From NCBI GenBank assembly GCA_026396205.1, contig JAPLXF010000040.1:1-25396 (forward strand): a DNA stretch of 25,396 nucleotides. The letters are read 5' to 3'. Of this stretch, positions 12,770-20,864 are shown piece by piece (position 1 is the stretch's first letter; each line of letters begins with the position of its first letter). The translations under genes were made by a program, and so were the position numbers. Under the pieces are notes generated by a model, which saw nothing but the letters and a program-made list of their open reading frames with translations, had not been told where the DNA came from and did no database searches. This DNA comes from Candidatus Moraniibacteriota bacterium. GTDB lineage: Bacteria > Patescibacteriota > Minisyncoccia > Moranbacterales > UBA2206.

Positions 12770-14251
12770 TTATATCAAGCCTTCTTTTTTTAAATGTTTT
12801 CTGATAGTGCTTTTGGCGTTGGAAGTCCGGACAAACCTTAACCAGTCGCGGTTAGGGGATTTTTTTTCTTTGGAAGTTATTATTTCAATCATCTCGCCGT
12901 TTTTAATTTTGTAATCCAAGGGAACCATTTTATGGTCAGCCTTGGCGCCGGTGGCGCGGTTGCCCACTTCGCTATGCACTCGGTAAGCGAAATCGATAGG
13001 CGTGGCATCTTCCGGAAGGTCGATGATGTCGCCTTTGGGAGTAAAAGCCAGGATATGATTTTTAAAAAATTCCAGTTTTAAGCCTTCGATAAATTCTTTA
13101 TTATCGGTGCCCAAATCAACTTGCCATTCTCGCAATTGTTTAACCCATGCCAATTCCTCGCGAATTTCCTCTTTTTTCTTGCGGAAAGTCAGGAAATTTA
13201 TCCAACCTTGCTTTTGTTCGCTGTAAATCCAATGGGAGGCAATACCGAACTCGGCCTCATCGTGCATTTTTTGGGTGCGGATTTGGATTTCCAGAATTTT
13301 TCCATCCGGTCCGAAAATAGTGGTATGAATGGATTGATAGCCGTTGGGTTTGGGCAGGGAAATGTAATCTTTGATTCTGCCCACCATTGGCCGAAATTTT
13401 TTATGGACGATTCCCAAAGTTTCATAACAGCTGGCAATAGTAGGGACGATAACCCGAACTCCCGCCAAGTCATAAACTTTATTGATATCCATATCGTGCA
13501 GTTCCATTTTCTTGAAAAGCCGGTAAAGGGATTTGGTGCGCCCATGGATATTAAGGATCTTTATTTTTTCCTTGGCCAGTTCTCTCTTAAGTTCATAAAT
13601 AGCTCTTTGAATGCTTTTTTTCCTGGCTTCAAACTCCGTTTCCGAAATAAGTTTTATATGGGCATAATGTTCCGGATCAAGAAATTTAAAGGAAAGATCT
13701 TCTAATTTGATTTTTATTTCGCCGATTCCCAGCCGATTGGCAATGGGCGTATAAATTTCCATAGTTTCCTTGGCAATTCTTTGCCTTTTCTCCGGGGATA
13801 CGAAATTAAGCGTTTCCATATTATGCAACCGGTCGGCCAGTTTGATAATTACCACGCGGATATCCTGTGCCATGGCCAAAAACATTTTCCGCAGATTCTC
13901 CACATAAAGATCTTCTTTGGATTCCCGAAATTTTATTTTTCCCAAATTAGTGACTCCATCGACAATAAAAGCGATTTCTTGGCCGAATTCTTTTTCGATT
14001 TCTGCCAGAGTAACATCAGTATCCTCGGGAACATCATGGAGCAACGCCGCCGCGATAGTTTTGGAACGCATGCCGATTTTGGCGACATTCAAAGCCGTAG
14101 CCAGTGAGTGCTGGATATATTCGTCCCCAGAACGTCTTTTTTGCCCGACGTGGGCTTTCAAAGCAAAAGCATACGCGGCGCGCATTCGTTTTTCCCGCTC
14201 CGGGTTAAGCCTAACTTTTAGATTTTGGATGACATCTTCAATAGTTACCAT
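12770..14251 (-). CDS. rel: Bifunctional (p)ppGpp synthetase/hydrolase, short form
   Basis: 493 residues against about 700-750 for long RSH proteins. HD hydrolase domain: H48, then HDVPED at 72-77 with metal-binding His-Asp and the catalytic Glu-Asp; both halves appear intact. Synthetase domain: RTKSLYRLFKKM, YDLAGVRVIVP, KDYISLPKPNGYQSIHTT and EIQIRTQKMHDEAEFGIASHW, all typical of active enzymes. A TGS domain (FTPKGDIIDLPEDATPIDFAY) follows, and the protein ends soon after it, lacking the zinc-finger and ACT regions that sense ribosomes. So it is likely a stringent-response enzyme with reduced C-terminal regulation. No Shine-Dalgarno sequence is seen. Confidence 0.93.
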   Translation of the reverse strand: MVTIEDVIQNLKVRLNPEREKRMRAAYAFALKAHVGQKRRSGDEYIQHSLATALNVAKIGMRSKTIAAALLHDVPEDTDVTLAEIEKEFGQEIAFIVDGVTNLGKIKFRESKEDLYVENLRKMFLAMAQDIRVVIIKLADRLHNMETLNFVSPEKRQRIAKETMEIYTPIANRLGIGEIKIKLEDLSFKFLDPEHYAHIKLISETEFEARKKSIQRAIYELKRELAKEKIKILNIHGRTKSLYRLFKKMELHDMDINKVYDLAGVRVIVPTIASCYETLGIVHKKFRPMVGRIKDYISLPKPNGYQSIHTTIFGPDGKILEIQIRTQKMHDEAEFGIASHWIYSEQKQGWINFLTFRKKKEEIREELAWVKQLREWQVDLGTDNKEFIEGLKLEFFKNHILAFTPKGDIIDLPEDATPIDFAYRVHSEVGNRATGAKADHKMVPLDYKIKNGEMIEIITSKEKKSPNRDWLRFVRTSNAKSTIRKHLKKEGLI

Positions 14252-14312
14252 ACTTATTTAATACAGCTACTTATGGTATTTATCCCAGAGTCTGAAATTA
14301 TGAAATTCCCGT

Positions 14313-16559
14313 TTAATTTTCAGCCGAAGTATTTTTAGCGAGAGATAGGCATTCCTTACTGGAGCATTTAGTTTTTCCTTGCGCGGCGAAAACCATAAGT
14401 GAAGAGCACTTGGGGCATTTTTCGCCGGTAGGCTTTGACCACAGGGCAAATTTGCAAGCCGGATATTTATTGCAGGCGTAAAAAAGTTTTCCCCGCTTGG
14501 ATTTTTTTTCCACAATTTCTCCATCCGGGCATTTTGGGCATTTAATCCCGGTTTTATTTTCAATTTTTTTGATATTTTTGCATTCCGGATAATTGGAACA
14601 GCCGAGAAAGGCGCCGTATTTTCCGCGCTTGACGGCCATCGGCGCGCCGCAAACCTCGCAAATTTCGTCTTTATGGACTTCATCCACTTTTTTTTCCTCG
14701 TCGGTTTTTTCCGTATAGTGGCAGGAAGGAAAATTGGTGCAAGCGATAAATTTTCCGAAACGGCCGAATTTTGCCACCAAGTCGCCGCCGCACTCCGGGC
14801 ATTTTTTGTCTATCTTTTCGTGAAAATCTGTTTTTTTAATTTCCTTGTTTTTGGAAACCAGATTTTTATGGAAAGGTTCGTAGAATTCCTTGATCACCGG
14901 CACCCATTTTCTCTGGCCTTCGGCAATTTCGTCAAAATCCTTTTCGATGGTGGCGGTGAAATTAATATCCACGATTTCCGGAAAATGCTTGACCAGCAGG
15001 TCATTGACTAAAAGCCCGATTTCCAAAGGATAAAGCCTTTTTTCTTCATTTTTATCCACATACTTTCTTTCGATAATCGTGGAAATTGTCGGCGCGTAAG
15101 TGGATGGCCGGCCGATGCCGTTTTCTTCCATAACTTTTACCAAACTGGCTTCACTGTAGCGGGGAGGAGCGGAGGTGAATTTTTGTTCTGGCAAAACTTC
15201 CAAAAGATTGAGCCGGTCACTTTTTTTGAGTTCCGGCAAAATTACTTCGCTGGCCGGGGCCTTGTCTCCATAAGCCTTTAAATAACCGTCGAATTTTATG
15301 GTGGAGCCGGTGGCTTTCAGAAGATACTCGTTTTTTGGAGTTTTGGCGGAAATATCAGCCCGCACGGAATTGAAAATGGCCGGTTGCATCTGGCAGGCCA
15401 GCATTCTTTGCCAGATCAATCTGTATAATTTCAACTGGCTGGTTTCTAATTTTCCTTCCAGATCTGCCGGTGTTTTTTCCGGATAAGCCGGCCGGATAGC
15501 TTCGTGGGCTTCCTGCGCCCCTTTAGATTTAGTTTTATAGAATCGGGGATCGGGCAAAGCGTATTCTTTCCCAAACTTTTCCGCGATGACTTTTTTAGTC
15601 GAGAGCATAGACTCCAAAGAAAGATTAACGGAGTCAGTGCGCATATAAGTGATGTGGCCCTCCTCGTATAATTTTTGGGCGATCATCATTGTCTGTTTGG
15701 AAGAAATACCCAGCTTGTTGATGGCTGCCTGCTGTAGTGTGGAAGTAGTAAAGGGAGGCGGCGGAGTACGCAGCGCTTCTTTGGCTTCAACTTGCAGAAC
15801 TTTGTAATCAGCTGTTTTCAAATCCGCGGCAATTTCTTCGGCCGCTGCCTTATTTTTTATCAAACTTTTTCTGGTTTTGTAATCTCCGGCAAAAAGTTTT
15901 AGAGTTATCGCTTCTTCAATTTTTTTATCATTTTGCTTTTCCAACCCCGCCAAAAAATCTTGTTGGTCTTTTTGCAATTGGGCGTTGATTATCCAGTATT
16001 CTTCTTTGGTAAATTTTTCAATTTCCCGTTCCCGTTCCGCAATCAGGCGCAATGCCACTGACTGGACACGTCCGGCCGAAAGCCCGCGGCGGATTTTTTT
16101 CCAGAGAAAGGGAGAGAGCTCGTAGCCGACCAAACGATCTAAAATGCGCCGCGCCTGCTGGGCATCCACCAAATTAAGATCAATTGCTCTGGGATTTTCC
16201 AGCGCTTTTTTAATGGCCAATTCGGTAATTTCGTGGAAAACTATTCTTTTGGCTTCATTAATTTTCAGCCCTAAAGCGCTGACCAAGTGCCAGGAAATAG
16301 CTTCGCCTTCGCGGTCCTCGTCAGTGGCCAGAATCACCTGATCGGCTTTGGCCGCTTCTTCTTTGAGTTCCATTACGCGGACTATCGATTTCTTAGGGAT
16401 GACATATTTAGGCTGGAAATTTTTTTTAATGTCAATGCCCATTTCTTTTTCCGGCAGATCACGCACGTGGCCATAGGATGATTTCACCTTAAAATCTCTG
16501 CCCAGAAATTTGGAAATAGTTTTAGCCTTAGTCGGCGATTCGACGATAACTAATTTCAT
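14313..16559 (-). CDS. topA: DNA topoisomerase I
   Basis: Relaxes negative supercoils through a 5'-phosphotyrosine link. I start it at the ATG at 16559 (MKLVIVESPTKAK), since a longer frame from 16580 only adds residues encoded by a heptad repeat and the family begins with this motif; 748 residues. Toprim: VESPTKAK and ATDEDREGE. The catalytic Tyr lies in GHITYMRTDSVNL; NGIGRPSTYAPTISTI is conserved further on. The C-terminus carries four Cys-rich zinc-ribbon-like repeats beginning CPECGG, CEVCGA, CPKCPD and CPKCSS. It follows dprA on the same strand, the common dprA-topA order. The start ATG is the last three bases of a TTCCATG heptad array. Confidence 0.96.
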   Translation of the reverse strand: MKLVIVESPTKAKTISKFLGRDFKVKSSYGHVRDLPEKEMGIDIKKNFQPKYVIPKKSIVRVMELKEEAAKADQVILATDEDREGEAISWHLVSALGLKINEAKRIVFHEITELAIKKALENPRAIDLNLVDAQQARRILDRLVGYELSPFLWKKIRRGLSAGRVQSVALRLIAEREREIEKFTKEEYWIINAQLQKDQQDFLAGLEKQNDKKIEEAITLKLFAGDYKTRKSLIKNKAAAEEIAADLKTADYKVLQVEAKEALRTPPPPFTTSTLQQAAINKLGISSKQTMMIAQKLYEEGHITYMRTDSVNLSLESMLSTKKVIAEKFGKEYALPDPRFYKTKSKGAQEAHEAIRPAYPEKTPADLEGKLETSQLKLYRLIWQRMLACQMQPAIFNSVRADISAKTPKNEYLLKATGSTIKFDGYLKAYGDKAPASEVILPELKKSDRLNLLEVLPEQKFTSAPPRYSEASLVKVMEENGIGRPSTYAPTISTIIERKYVDKNEEKRLYPLEIGLLVNDLLVKHFPEIVDINFTATIEKDFDEIAEGQRKWVPVIKEFYEPFHKNLVSKNKEIKKTDFHEKIDKKCPECGGDLVAKFGRFGKFIACTNFPSCHYTEKTDEEKKVDEVHKDEICEVCGAPMAVKRGKYGAFLGCSNYPECKNIKKIENKTGIKCPKCPDGEIVEKKSKRGKLFYACNKYPACKFALWSKPTGEKCPKCSSLMVFAAQGKTKCSSKECLSLAKNTSAEN

Positions 16560-16650
16560 GGAACATGGAACATGGAACATGGAACAATTCTATGATTGTT
16601 TCATGCTTTATGTTTTATGTTATTTGTTACGTGTTATGTGTTACGTGATT
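16560..16650 (-). repeat. Heptad arrays between dprA and topA
   Basis: On the minus strand, from inside the end of dprA: CACGTAA, CACATAA, CACGTAA, CAAATAA, CATAAAA, CATAAAG, CATGAAA, then about 14 bases later TTCCATG repeated three times up to the topA start (GGAACAT units on the plus strand, 16560-16586). Two different 7-bp units in one 80-base gap. Confidence 0.85.
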
Positions 16651-17729
16651 ATGTAATTTTGTCCTCCGATATTTTTTACCCAGCCTTTGATTTCCAGCAT
16701 GACCAGCGTGGCAGAGACGGAAGACGGGTTCAGTCTAGACATTTTGGCCAGATTGTCAATATGGAGCGGATCCGAGGATAAAATTTTCAAAATGATTTCT
16801 TCCTCCTTGTTCTGGGGAATTTTGGCGATTTTTTCCACCGTCCGCCAGCTGGTGGATTTTCTTTGGTCCAAATCTAGCTCTTCCAAAATATCTTTGACGC
16901 TAGTTACCATTTTAGCACCTTTTTTGATTAAGCTGTTAGTGCCGGTGGATTGCAAAGAAAAAATAGAGCCGGGAACGGCAAAAATTTCGCGGTTAAATTC
17001 AAGCGCCAGTGCGGAAGTAATGAGCGTTCCGGATTTTTCTCCGGCTTCAATAACTAAGGTACCCAAAGACAATCCGGCAATAATTCTATTGCGGGCCGGA
17101 AAATTAAATTCCAAAGGCGGGGTATCGCTGGGAAAGTCAGAAAGCAAACACCCGTTTTCCATAATTTCCCGCGACAAATTAAAATTGGCGCGTGGATAAA
17201 TATTTTTATCTTCCAAACTATTTCCCAAAACCGCCACGGTTTTTCCACTGCCGTCCAGCGCGCCCCGGTGGGCGATAGCGTCAATGCCCAGCGCCATTCC
17301 GCTGACTACCGTGATGCCAGCTTGGGCTAAATCTCTGGCAAAAGCGCTGGCCACTTGGGCGCCGTAGGCCGTGTATTTCCTTGAGCCGACAATGGAAATC
17401 ATCGGCGCGCAGTTAAAATCAAAATTTCCCTTTACATATAATATATAAGGCGGGTTGGGAATTTCTTTGAGCAGTACTGGATATTCAGGACTGCCAAAAA
17501 TAATCATCCGGATTTTTTCTTTTTCCAGAATTTCCCATTCTTGGTCCGGATCAATATTTTTTCTTTCGGTGATTATTTTTTCTATGATAGCATCTCCGAT
17601 TTTGCTGGACTTTAATTCTGCTAAATCAGCCTGCCAGACAAGTTCCGGTTCTCCGAAATGGCTCAAAAGCCGGCGCATTTTCTGCGGCCCGACGCCGTTG
17701 ATTTTATTTAAAGCGTTGAGATATTTCAC
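16641..17729 (-). CDS. dprA: DNA-processing protein DprA
   Basis: 362 residues. It binds incoming single-stranded DNA and loads RecA during natural transformation. The N-terminal helix-hairpin-helix segment (INGVGPQKMRRLL) is followed by the Rossmann domain: ISIVGSRKYTAYG, VVSGMALGIDAIAHRGAL, FPARNRIIAGLS and EAGEKSGTLITSALALE, all hallmark motifs. The C-terminal 60 residues are a winged helix of the DprA type (DPLHIDNLAKMSRLNPSSVSATL). The start is a GTG at 17729. A TGC-TAGAAT extended -10 at 17736-17741 would start the RNA right at that GTG, so leaderless translation is likely. The TAA stop lies inside a heptad array. Fits the reported uptake of DNA in this phylum, but no pilus genes are in the window. 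Confidence 0.95.
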   Translation of the reverse strand: MKYLNALNKINGVGPQKMRRLLSHFGEPELVWQADLAELKSSKIGDAIIEKIITERKNIDPDQEWEILEKEKIRMIIFGSPEYPVLLKEIPNPPYILYVKGNFDFNCAPMISIVGSRKYTAYGAQVASAFARDLAQAGITVVSGMALGIDAIAHRGALDGSGKTVAVLGNSLEDKNIYPRANFNLSREIMENGCLLSDFPSDTPPLEFNFPARNRIIAGLSLGTLVIEAGEKSGTLITSALALEFNREIFAVPGSIFSLQSTGTNSLIKKGAKMVTSVKDILEELDLDQRKSTSWRTVEKIAKIPQNKEEEIILKILSSDPLHIDNLAKMSRLNPSSVSATLVMLEIKGWVKNIGGQNYIIT

Positions 17730-17735
17730 TTTGCT

Positions 17736-17741
17736 ATTCTA
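17736..17741 (-). promoter_or_regulatory. Extended -10 of dprA
   Basis: TAGAAT preceded by TGC on the minus strand; the predicted RNA start is at about 17729, the first base of the GTG start codon. No clear -35 box is seen, as is usual for extended -10 promoters. Confidence 0.55.
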
Positions 17742-17797
17742 GCACATCCTGAAAAATAGGGAATAAGTGCCTATTTTAAGCCTAAAAATAGCGCTTG

Positions 17798-17876
17798 ACC
17801 CCGCACTAACTTTTGCTTAAAGATTTACTAAAAAATATAACCAGCATAGTTAAAAAAACAAAAGTTAGTGCGGGGT
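17798..17876. repeat. Inverted repeat pair A/B with GCACTAACTTT core
   Basis: ACCCCGCACTAACTTTTG (17798-17815) and its exact reverse complement (17859-17876), 18 bp each, separated by 43 A/T-rich bases. The B arm abuts and overlaps the first T of the -35 box of the next promoter. The core recurs twice more in the pair at 18000-18068. Confidence 0.9.
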
Positions 17877-17904
17877 TGACAAAAGATCTTCAATTTGCTA
17901 TACT
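17876..17904 (+). promoter_or_regulatory. Strong promoter within the repeat region
   Basis: TTGACA (17876-17881), 17-base spacer, TATACT (17899-17904) with a TGC extended -10. A start near 17911 would transcribe the CCTCC hairpin, the structured C/D repeat and the small ORF up to the terminator at 18373-18410, about 500 bases. Confidence 0.75.
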
Positions 17905-17910
17905 TTCCTG

Positions 17911-18095
17911 TTCTTTAAAAAAGCCAAATATTGCCTTTTACAGCCCCGTTCGTAAGTTCGAGGGTAAAACCTCCTCCTTGGTTTTGCCGGTAGAGTAAGT
18001 CCCGCACTAACTTTGCATTAGCTAAAGCTACTTAGCACTAAAAGTGCTTATGCAAAGTTAGTGCTGGATAAGCGTATTTGATTTTGATTATTCAA
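17911..18095 (+). ncRNA. Structured leader or small RNA of unknown class
   Basis: Predicted transcript segment downstream of the promoter. It holds a 9-bp hairpin, GGTAAAACC (17963-17971) with GGTTTTGCC (17980-17988), whose loop is TCCTCCTT, similar to the anti-Shine-Dalgarno end of 16S rRNA, and then the large branched repeat at 18000-18068. A 61-codon frame (17813-17998) crosses the inverted repeat and the promoter and is unlikely to be real. No known riboswitch class was recognised. Confidence 0.4.
18000..18068. repeat. Inverted repeat pair C/D forming a three-way junction
   Basis: A 19-base arm, 18000-18018, pairs with 18050-18068 (18 of 19). Inside are two small perfect hairpins: TAGCT-AA-AGCTA (18019-18030) and AGCACT-AAA-AGTGCT (18034-18048). 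The arms share the core GCACTAACTTT with pair A/B. As RNA or single-stranded DNA this would form a compact branched fold. Confidence 0.85.
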
Positions 18096-18356
18096 ATGAT
18101 GATGCCACTTATGGGCGGGACTGTGAAAGGCAAAAACAATAAATATAGTAGAAATAAAAAAGTTTTAACAATGTTTATGGAGGGAAATATCGAAGGAAAA
18201 AAGCTGGTTGCGGTCGGTGTCGGAGCCATAGGTAAGCATTTTGAGATGTTCTTCTATATGGAAGGCGACAAAGGGATATTTTTCTTTCAACGATTCAGGG
18301 AATCAAAGGATATCGCAAAAAAGTTAAAATGCATAGGTCATGTTGATCTGCCCTAA
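18096..18356 (+). CDS. Small protein of unknown function
   Basis: 86 residues from the ATG at 18096; the frame also opens with TTG at 18078, and neither start has a Shine-Dalgarno sequence. After a Met-rich start and a basic stretch (GKNNKYSRNKK) it has a compact alpha/beta-looking part: VLTMFMEGNIEGKKLVAVGV, HFEMFFYMEGDKGIFFFQRF, ending in Lys-rich CIGHVDLP. No family was recognised. It lies between a strong promoter with structured leader and a clean terminator, which argues that the unit is expressed. Coding status is moderate, not certain. Confidence 0.5.
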   Translation: MMMPLMGGTVKGKNNKYSRNKKVLTMFMEGNIEGKKLVAVGVGAIGKHFEMFFYMEGDKGIFFFQRFRESKDIAKKLKCIGHVDLP

Positions 18357-18372
18357 GTAGGGCATAGAAAAC

Positions 18373-18410
18373 AAAAAGGCACTGGCGTGAATGCTGCTAG
18401 TGCCTTTTTT
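18373..18410 (+). terminator. Rho-independent terminator after the small ORF
   Basis: AAAAAGGCACT (18373-18383) pairs with AGTGCCTTTTT (18399-18409), with a 15-base loop and six T in total. The A run makes it usable in both directions, so it may also end the pth transcript on the minus strand. Confidence 0.9.
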
Positions 18411-18422
18411 AATTTACAGTAG

Positions 18423-18444
18423 ATCCCTCGACTATGCTCGGGAT
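18423..18444. repeat. Short bulged palindrome after pth
   Basis: ATCCC and GGGAT enclose TCGACTATGCTC, with CGA/TCG pairing possible inside. It resembles a small C/G palindrome seen dispersed in many bacterial genomes (recalled, not searched). It lies between the pth stop and the terminator. Confidence 0.5.
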
Positions 18445-18448
18445 GACT

Positions 18449-19048
18449 TTAGGAAGTCAGTTTTTTTATTTCTTCCAAGATATTTTCCGAAATACTTTCA
18501 ATTTTCTCTCTCTCTTCCGGCGTAAAGTTTTGAAGCACGTAGTCTTCCGCCTTCACTAAAGTTTCGGCGGACAAGTCACCGGGAATATTTTCATTCTGGC
18601 CGATGCCGATGCGGATACGGGTAAATTTTTGCGTGCCTAGTTTATCAATAATATCCTGCACGCCGTTGTGGCCGGCGGAAGAAGAATTGTCGGCGATTTT
18701 ATATTCGCCCAAATTTATATCCAGGTCGTCGTGAATGACAATAATATCTTCCGCAGTCAGTTTATAGAAATCCAAAATGCTTCGGACTGCTTGGCCGGAG
18801 TTGTTCATAAAAGTATTCGGCTTAACAAGTAAGATTTCTTTTTCTCCCTCATCCGCCCTTCGGGCACCTTCTCCCGCTGGGAGAAGGGGAATTGTTCCTT
18901 TAGATATTTCCGAGTCAAATTTTTTATCAAAAATAAACTCGGGGAAATTAAATTTCTGCTGGATCTTATCCACCAGCATAAAGCCGACATTGTGCCGCGT
19001 GTCTTTGTATTTTTCTCCCGGATTGCCGAGACCAAAAATAATTTTCAT
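18449..19048 (-). CDS. pth: Peptidyl-tRNA hydrolase with palindromic insert
   Basis: Cleaves peptidyl-tRNA released from stalled ribosomes. 199 residues. GLGNPGEKYKDTRHNVGF holds the catalytic His19; KPNTFMNNSG, VIHDDLDINLG and SSAGHNGVQDII are the other conserved blocks. Between residues about 54 and 68 (PLLPAGEGARRADEG) lies extra sequence encoded by the palindromic element 18846-18889, in the loop between ISKGTI and EKEILLVKP where the family normally has a tight turn. The core motifs are untouched, so activity is expected. Upstream lies an A/T-rich heptad region, then the LCP gene, on the same strand. Confidence 0.94.
   Translation of the reverse strand: MKIIFGLGNPGEKYKDTRHNVGFMLVDKIQQKFNFPEFIFDKKFDSEISKGTIPLLPAGEGARRADEGEKEILLVKPNTFMNNSGQAVRSILDFYKLTAEDIIVIHDDLDINLGEYKIADNSSSAGHNGVQDIIDKLGTQKFTRIRIGIGQNENIPGDLSAETLVKAEDYVLQNFTPEEREKIESISENILEEIKKLTS
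18846..18889. repeat. C/G-rich palindromic element inserted in pth
   Basis: CCCTCATCC, then GCCC-TTC-GGGC (18855-18865), then CCTTCTCCC-GCT-GGGAGAAGG (18867-18887) and two G. It has the same beginning and the same final hairpin design as the folD element at 8312-8346, and is in frame on the minus strand. Confidence 0.85.
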
Positions 19049-19054
19049 AAAATT

Positions 19055-19205
19055 ATTTTTTAAATTTCTAATTAAGAATTAAGAATTTCGAATCAATGTC
19101 GAATGTCTAATGTTTGAATGTTTAAATTTTTAGTCATTAATCATTAACGAATTAGGATTTGATTAGAAATTAAAAATTAGAAATTGGAAATTAAAAAATG
19201 TGGTT
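19055..19205. repeat. A/T-rich heptad-periodic spacer between the LCP gene and pth
   Basis: About 150 bases without a gene. Short runs show a 7-bp rhythm, for example AATTAAG twice near 19072-19085, GTCTAAT/GTTTGAA near 19103, and AAATTAG, AAATTGG, AAATTAA near 19176-19196. The arrays are degenerate; the period is suggestive, not exact throughout. No promoter is clear. Confidence 0.5.
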
Positions 19206-19208
19206 AAA

Positions 19209-20855
19209 CTAGTTTTTAATAAAATTTATAGAATCTTGATTATCGCGATCTTTGTTTAAATCCTCAATGGTGTCTTCTTCCATATTATACCTGTCAACTA
19301 TGTCTTTTCCAAGAACCAGCACAATGTCTGGGTTTTTGTTGGCAGTAAGCTCGCGAATGGCGGGATCAACGTCATAGGAAACAATGGCGGGGATTTTTGT
19401 GGCCAATTCATCCAGCGTGAACGGCTTTTTGCCTCCATTTAAATCATAAGCTATGGTTTTCTCGGAAACAGCTTCATTATTTTCCGAAACCGTCAGCACA
19501 TTTTTATAATCCAAATTAACGCTTAAAAGCTTTTTAATGCGGTTAACCAGCTGATTGTCGCCGCTGCGATTGAGAATGGTAATAAAAGCGTCTTCTTTGG
19601 CGATTTCGTCGCGGCGGCGTTTCAGAACATTGAGATCAAAAGCATTTTGCGCCAGTTCCCGAATTTCGCTCCAATTGCCGACGCGCGGAACCAGTATGAA
19701 AGCACGGACGCCGGAATTTTCTCCGAAAAAAACATGGGAAACTTTCAGCAAACTGTCTTTGCTCCAGGCATCCACTACCACATTATTAATGTTATTAGTA
19801 TCGAGTTTTTTAATCAGTTCAATAAAGCCTACAATTTCATCCGGACTGATATTGGTAATGATATTGTTTCCCAAGGCGTCCAGCAGATTATTGAAAGCAA
19901 AAATATTGAGCAGGGTTCCGGAAGAAAAAATCTTGTTTTTCGCCGCCTGCATCACTTGCTGCTGGCGCTTGGCGCGGCCGAAATCGCCTTCGGGATCGCC
20001 GTGGCGGACGCGGGCGTATTTTAAAGCCGTTTGGCCGTCGAGGTGGTGAAAGCCTTTGGAAATTTCAAAAGTTTCGTAAGAATAGTTAGGCCCGGGATAG
20101 CGCGTATCCAAAATATCTTTTTCGCTGGTGACATTTATGCCGCCAAGGCTGTTGATAATTTTTTCGAATCCGTCGAAATTAAGGACGATATAATAATTAA
20201 TTTCCAGCGCCGTGATATCTTTAATTGTGCCGGTCAGCAAATTTAGCGAAGCCGCTGCTTTATTTCCGTTTTGATTTAAGCCGAGTTGATAGACTGAATT
20301 TATTTTAGTGGAAAAATTAAGGTCTGGCACCGGAACATAAAGGTCGCGGGGGATAGAAATGAGCGCCACGCGGTTGGTCCGGGTATCCAAACTGGCCACC
20401 ATAATTGTGTCAGTTAGATTCTGGCCGGGTTTGCCCGGGCCGGCGATACCGAGCAGTAAGATATTAATCCTTCCGCTTGAAGCGCCTTTTAATTTCAAAT
20501 CGTTTCCGGGAGCCATGGATTTCAGAGTTTTTAAAAGGCTGGGATTTTCGGCATCAGTTTTAACATAAATTTTTTGGCTGGTGGAGTGGAATTTATACGT
20601 AAAAAATGTTCCGTAGGTAATAACAGCGGCTATTCCCAAAAACAAAATTCCCAGCAGGATATTTCTTAGCCAATGGAATTTCGGCTTGTGATTTTCTTTT
20701 TGAGAAAATTCAAAAGAAGAATAAATATTTTCCGAGATGGGTAACTCCGGTTTTTTTTCCACTGCCGGCGGGGAATATGAATTTTCTCTGCCGGCAATAT
20801 CCAAAGGCGATCTGTGAGAAATTCCATCTATATTTTTTGTTCGGCGGATATCCAT
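19209..20855 (-). CDS. LytR-CpsA-Psr (LCP) family protein with LytR C-terminal domain
   Basis: LCP enzymes transfer undecaprenyl-linked glycopolymers to the wall or to other acceptors outside the membrane. I start it at the ATG at 20855 because a promoter on the minus strand (20865-20893) places the RNA start at about 20858; the longer frame back to 20987 would run into lepB. 548 residues: a cytoplasmic Pro/Lys-rich tail of 60, a membrane anchor at about 62-86, the LCP domain at about 125-345 with LTDTIMVASLD, ISIPRDLYVP and LKYARVRHGDPEGDFGRAKR (Arg and Asp ligands of the pyrophosphate), and a LytR_C-type domain near 425-525. It shares a divergent control region with lepB, another envelope gene. 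The acceptor polymer is unknown. Confidence 0.9.
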   Translation of the reverse strand: MDIRRTKNIDGISHRSPLDIAGRENSYSPPAVEKKPELPISENIYSSFEFSQKENHKPKFHWLRNILLGILFLGIAAVITYGTFFTYKFHSTSQKIYVKTDAENPSLLKTLKSMAPGNDLKLKGASSGRINILLLGIAGPGKPGQNLTDTIMVASLDTRTNRVALISIPRDLYVPVPDLNFSTKINSVYQLGLNQNGNKAAASLNLLTGTIKDITALEINYYIVLNFDGFEKIINSLGGINVTSEKDILDTRYPGPNYSYETFEISKGFHHLDGQTALKYARVRHGDPEGDFGRAKRQQQVMQAAKNKIFSSGTLLNIFAFNNLLDALGNNIITNISPDEIVGFIELIKKLDTNNINNVVVDAWSKDSLLKVSHVFFGENSGVRAFILVPRVGNWSEIRELAQNAFDLNVLKRRRDEIAKEDAFITILNRSGDNQLVNRIKKLLSVNLDYKNVLTVSENNEAVSEKTIAYDLNGGKKPFTLDELATKIPAIVSYDVDPAIRELTANKNPDIVLVLGKDIVDRYNMEEDTIEDLNKDRDNQDSINFIKN

Positions 20856-20864
20856 AGCAATTAA

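Noticed and set aside
16560..16580. Upstream ATG of topA adding seven residues
   Set aside because: The added residues are repeat-encoded and the family begins at MKLVIVESPTKAK.
17813..17998. 61-codon open frame
   Set aside because: It crosses the inverted repeat and a near-consensus promoter; no ribosome site and no protein-like composition.
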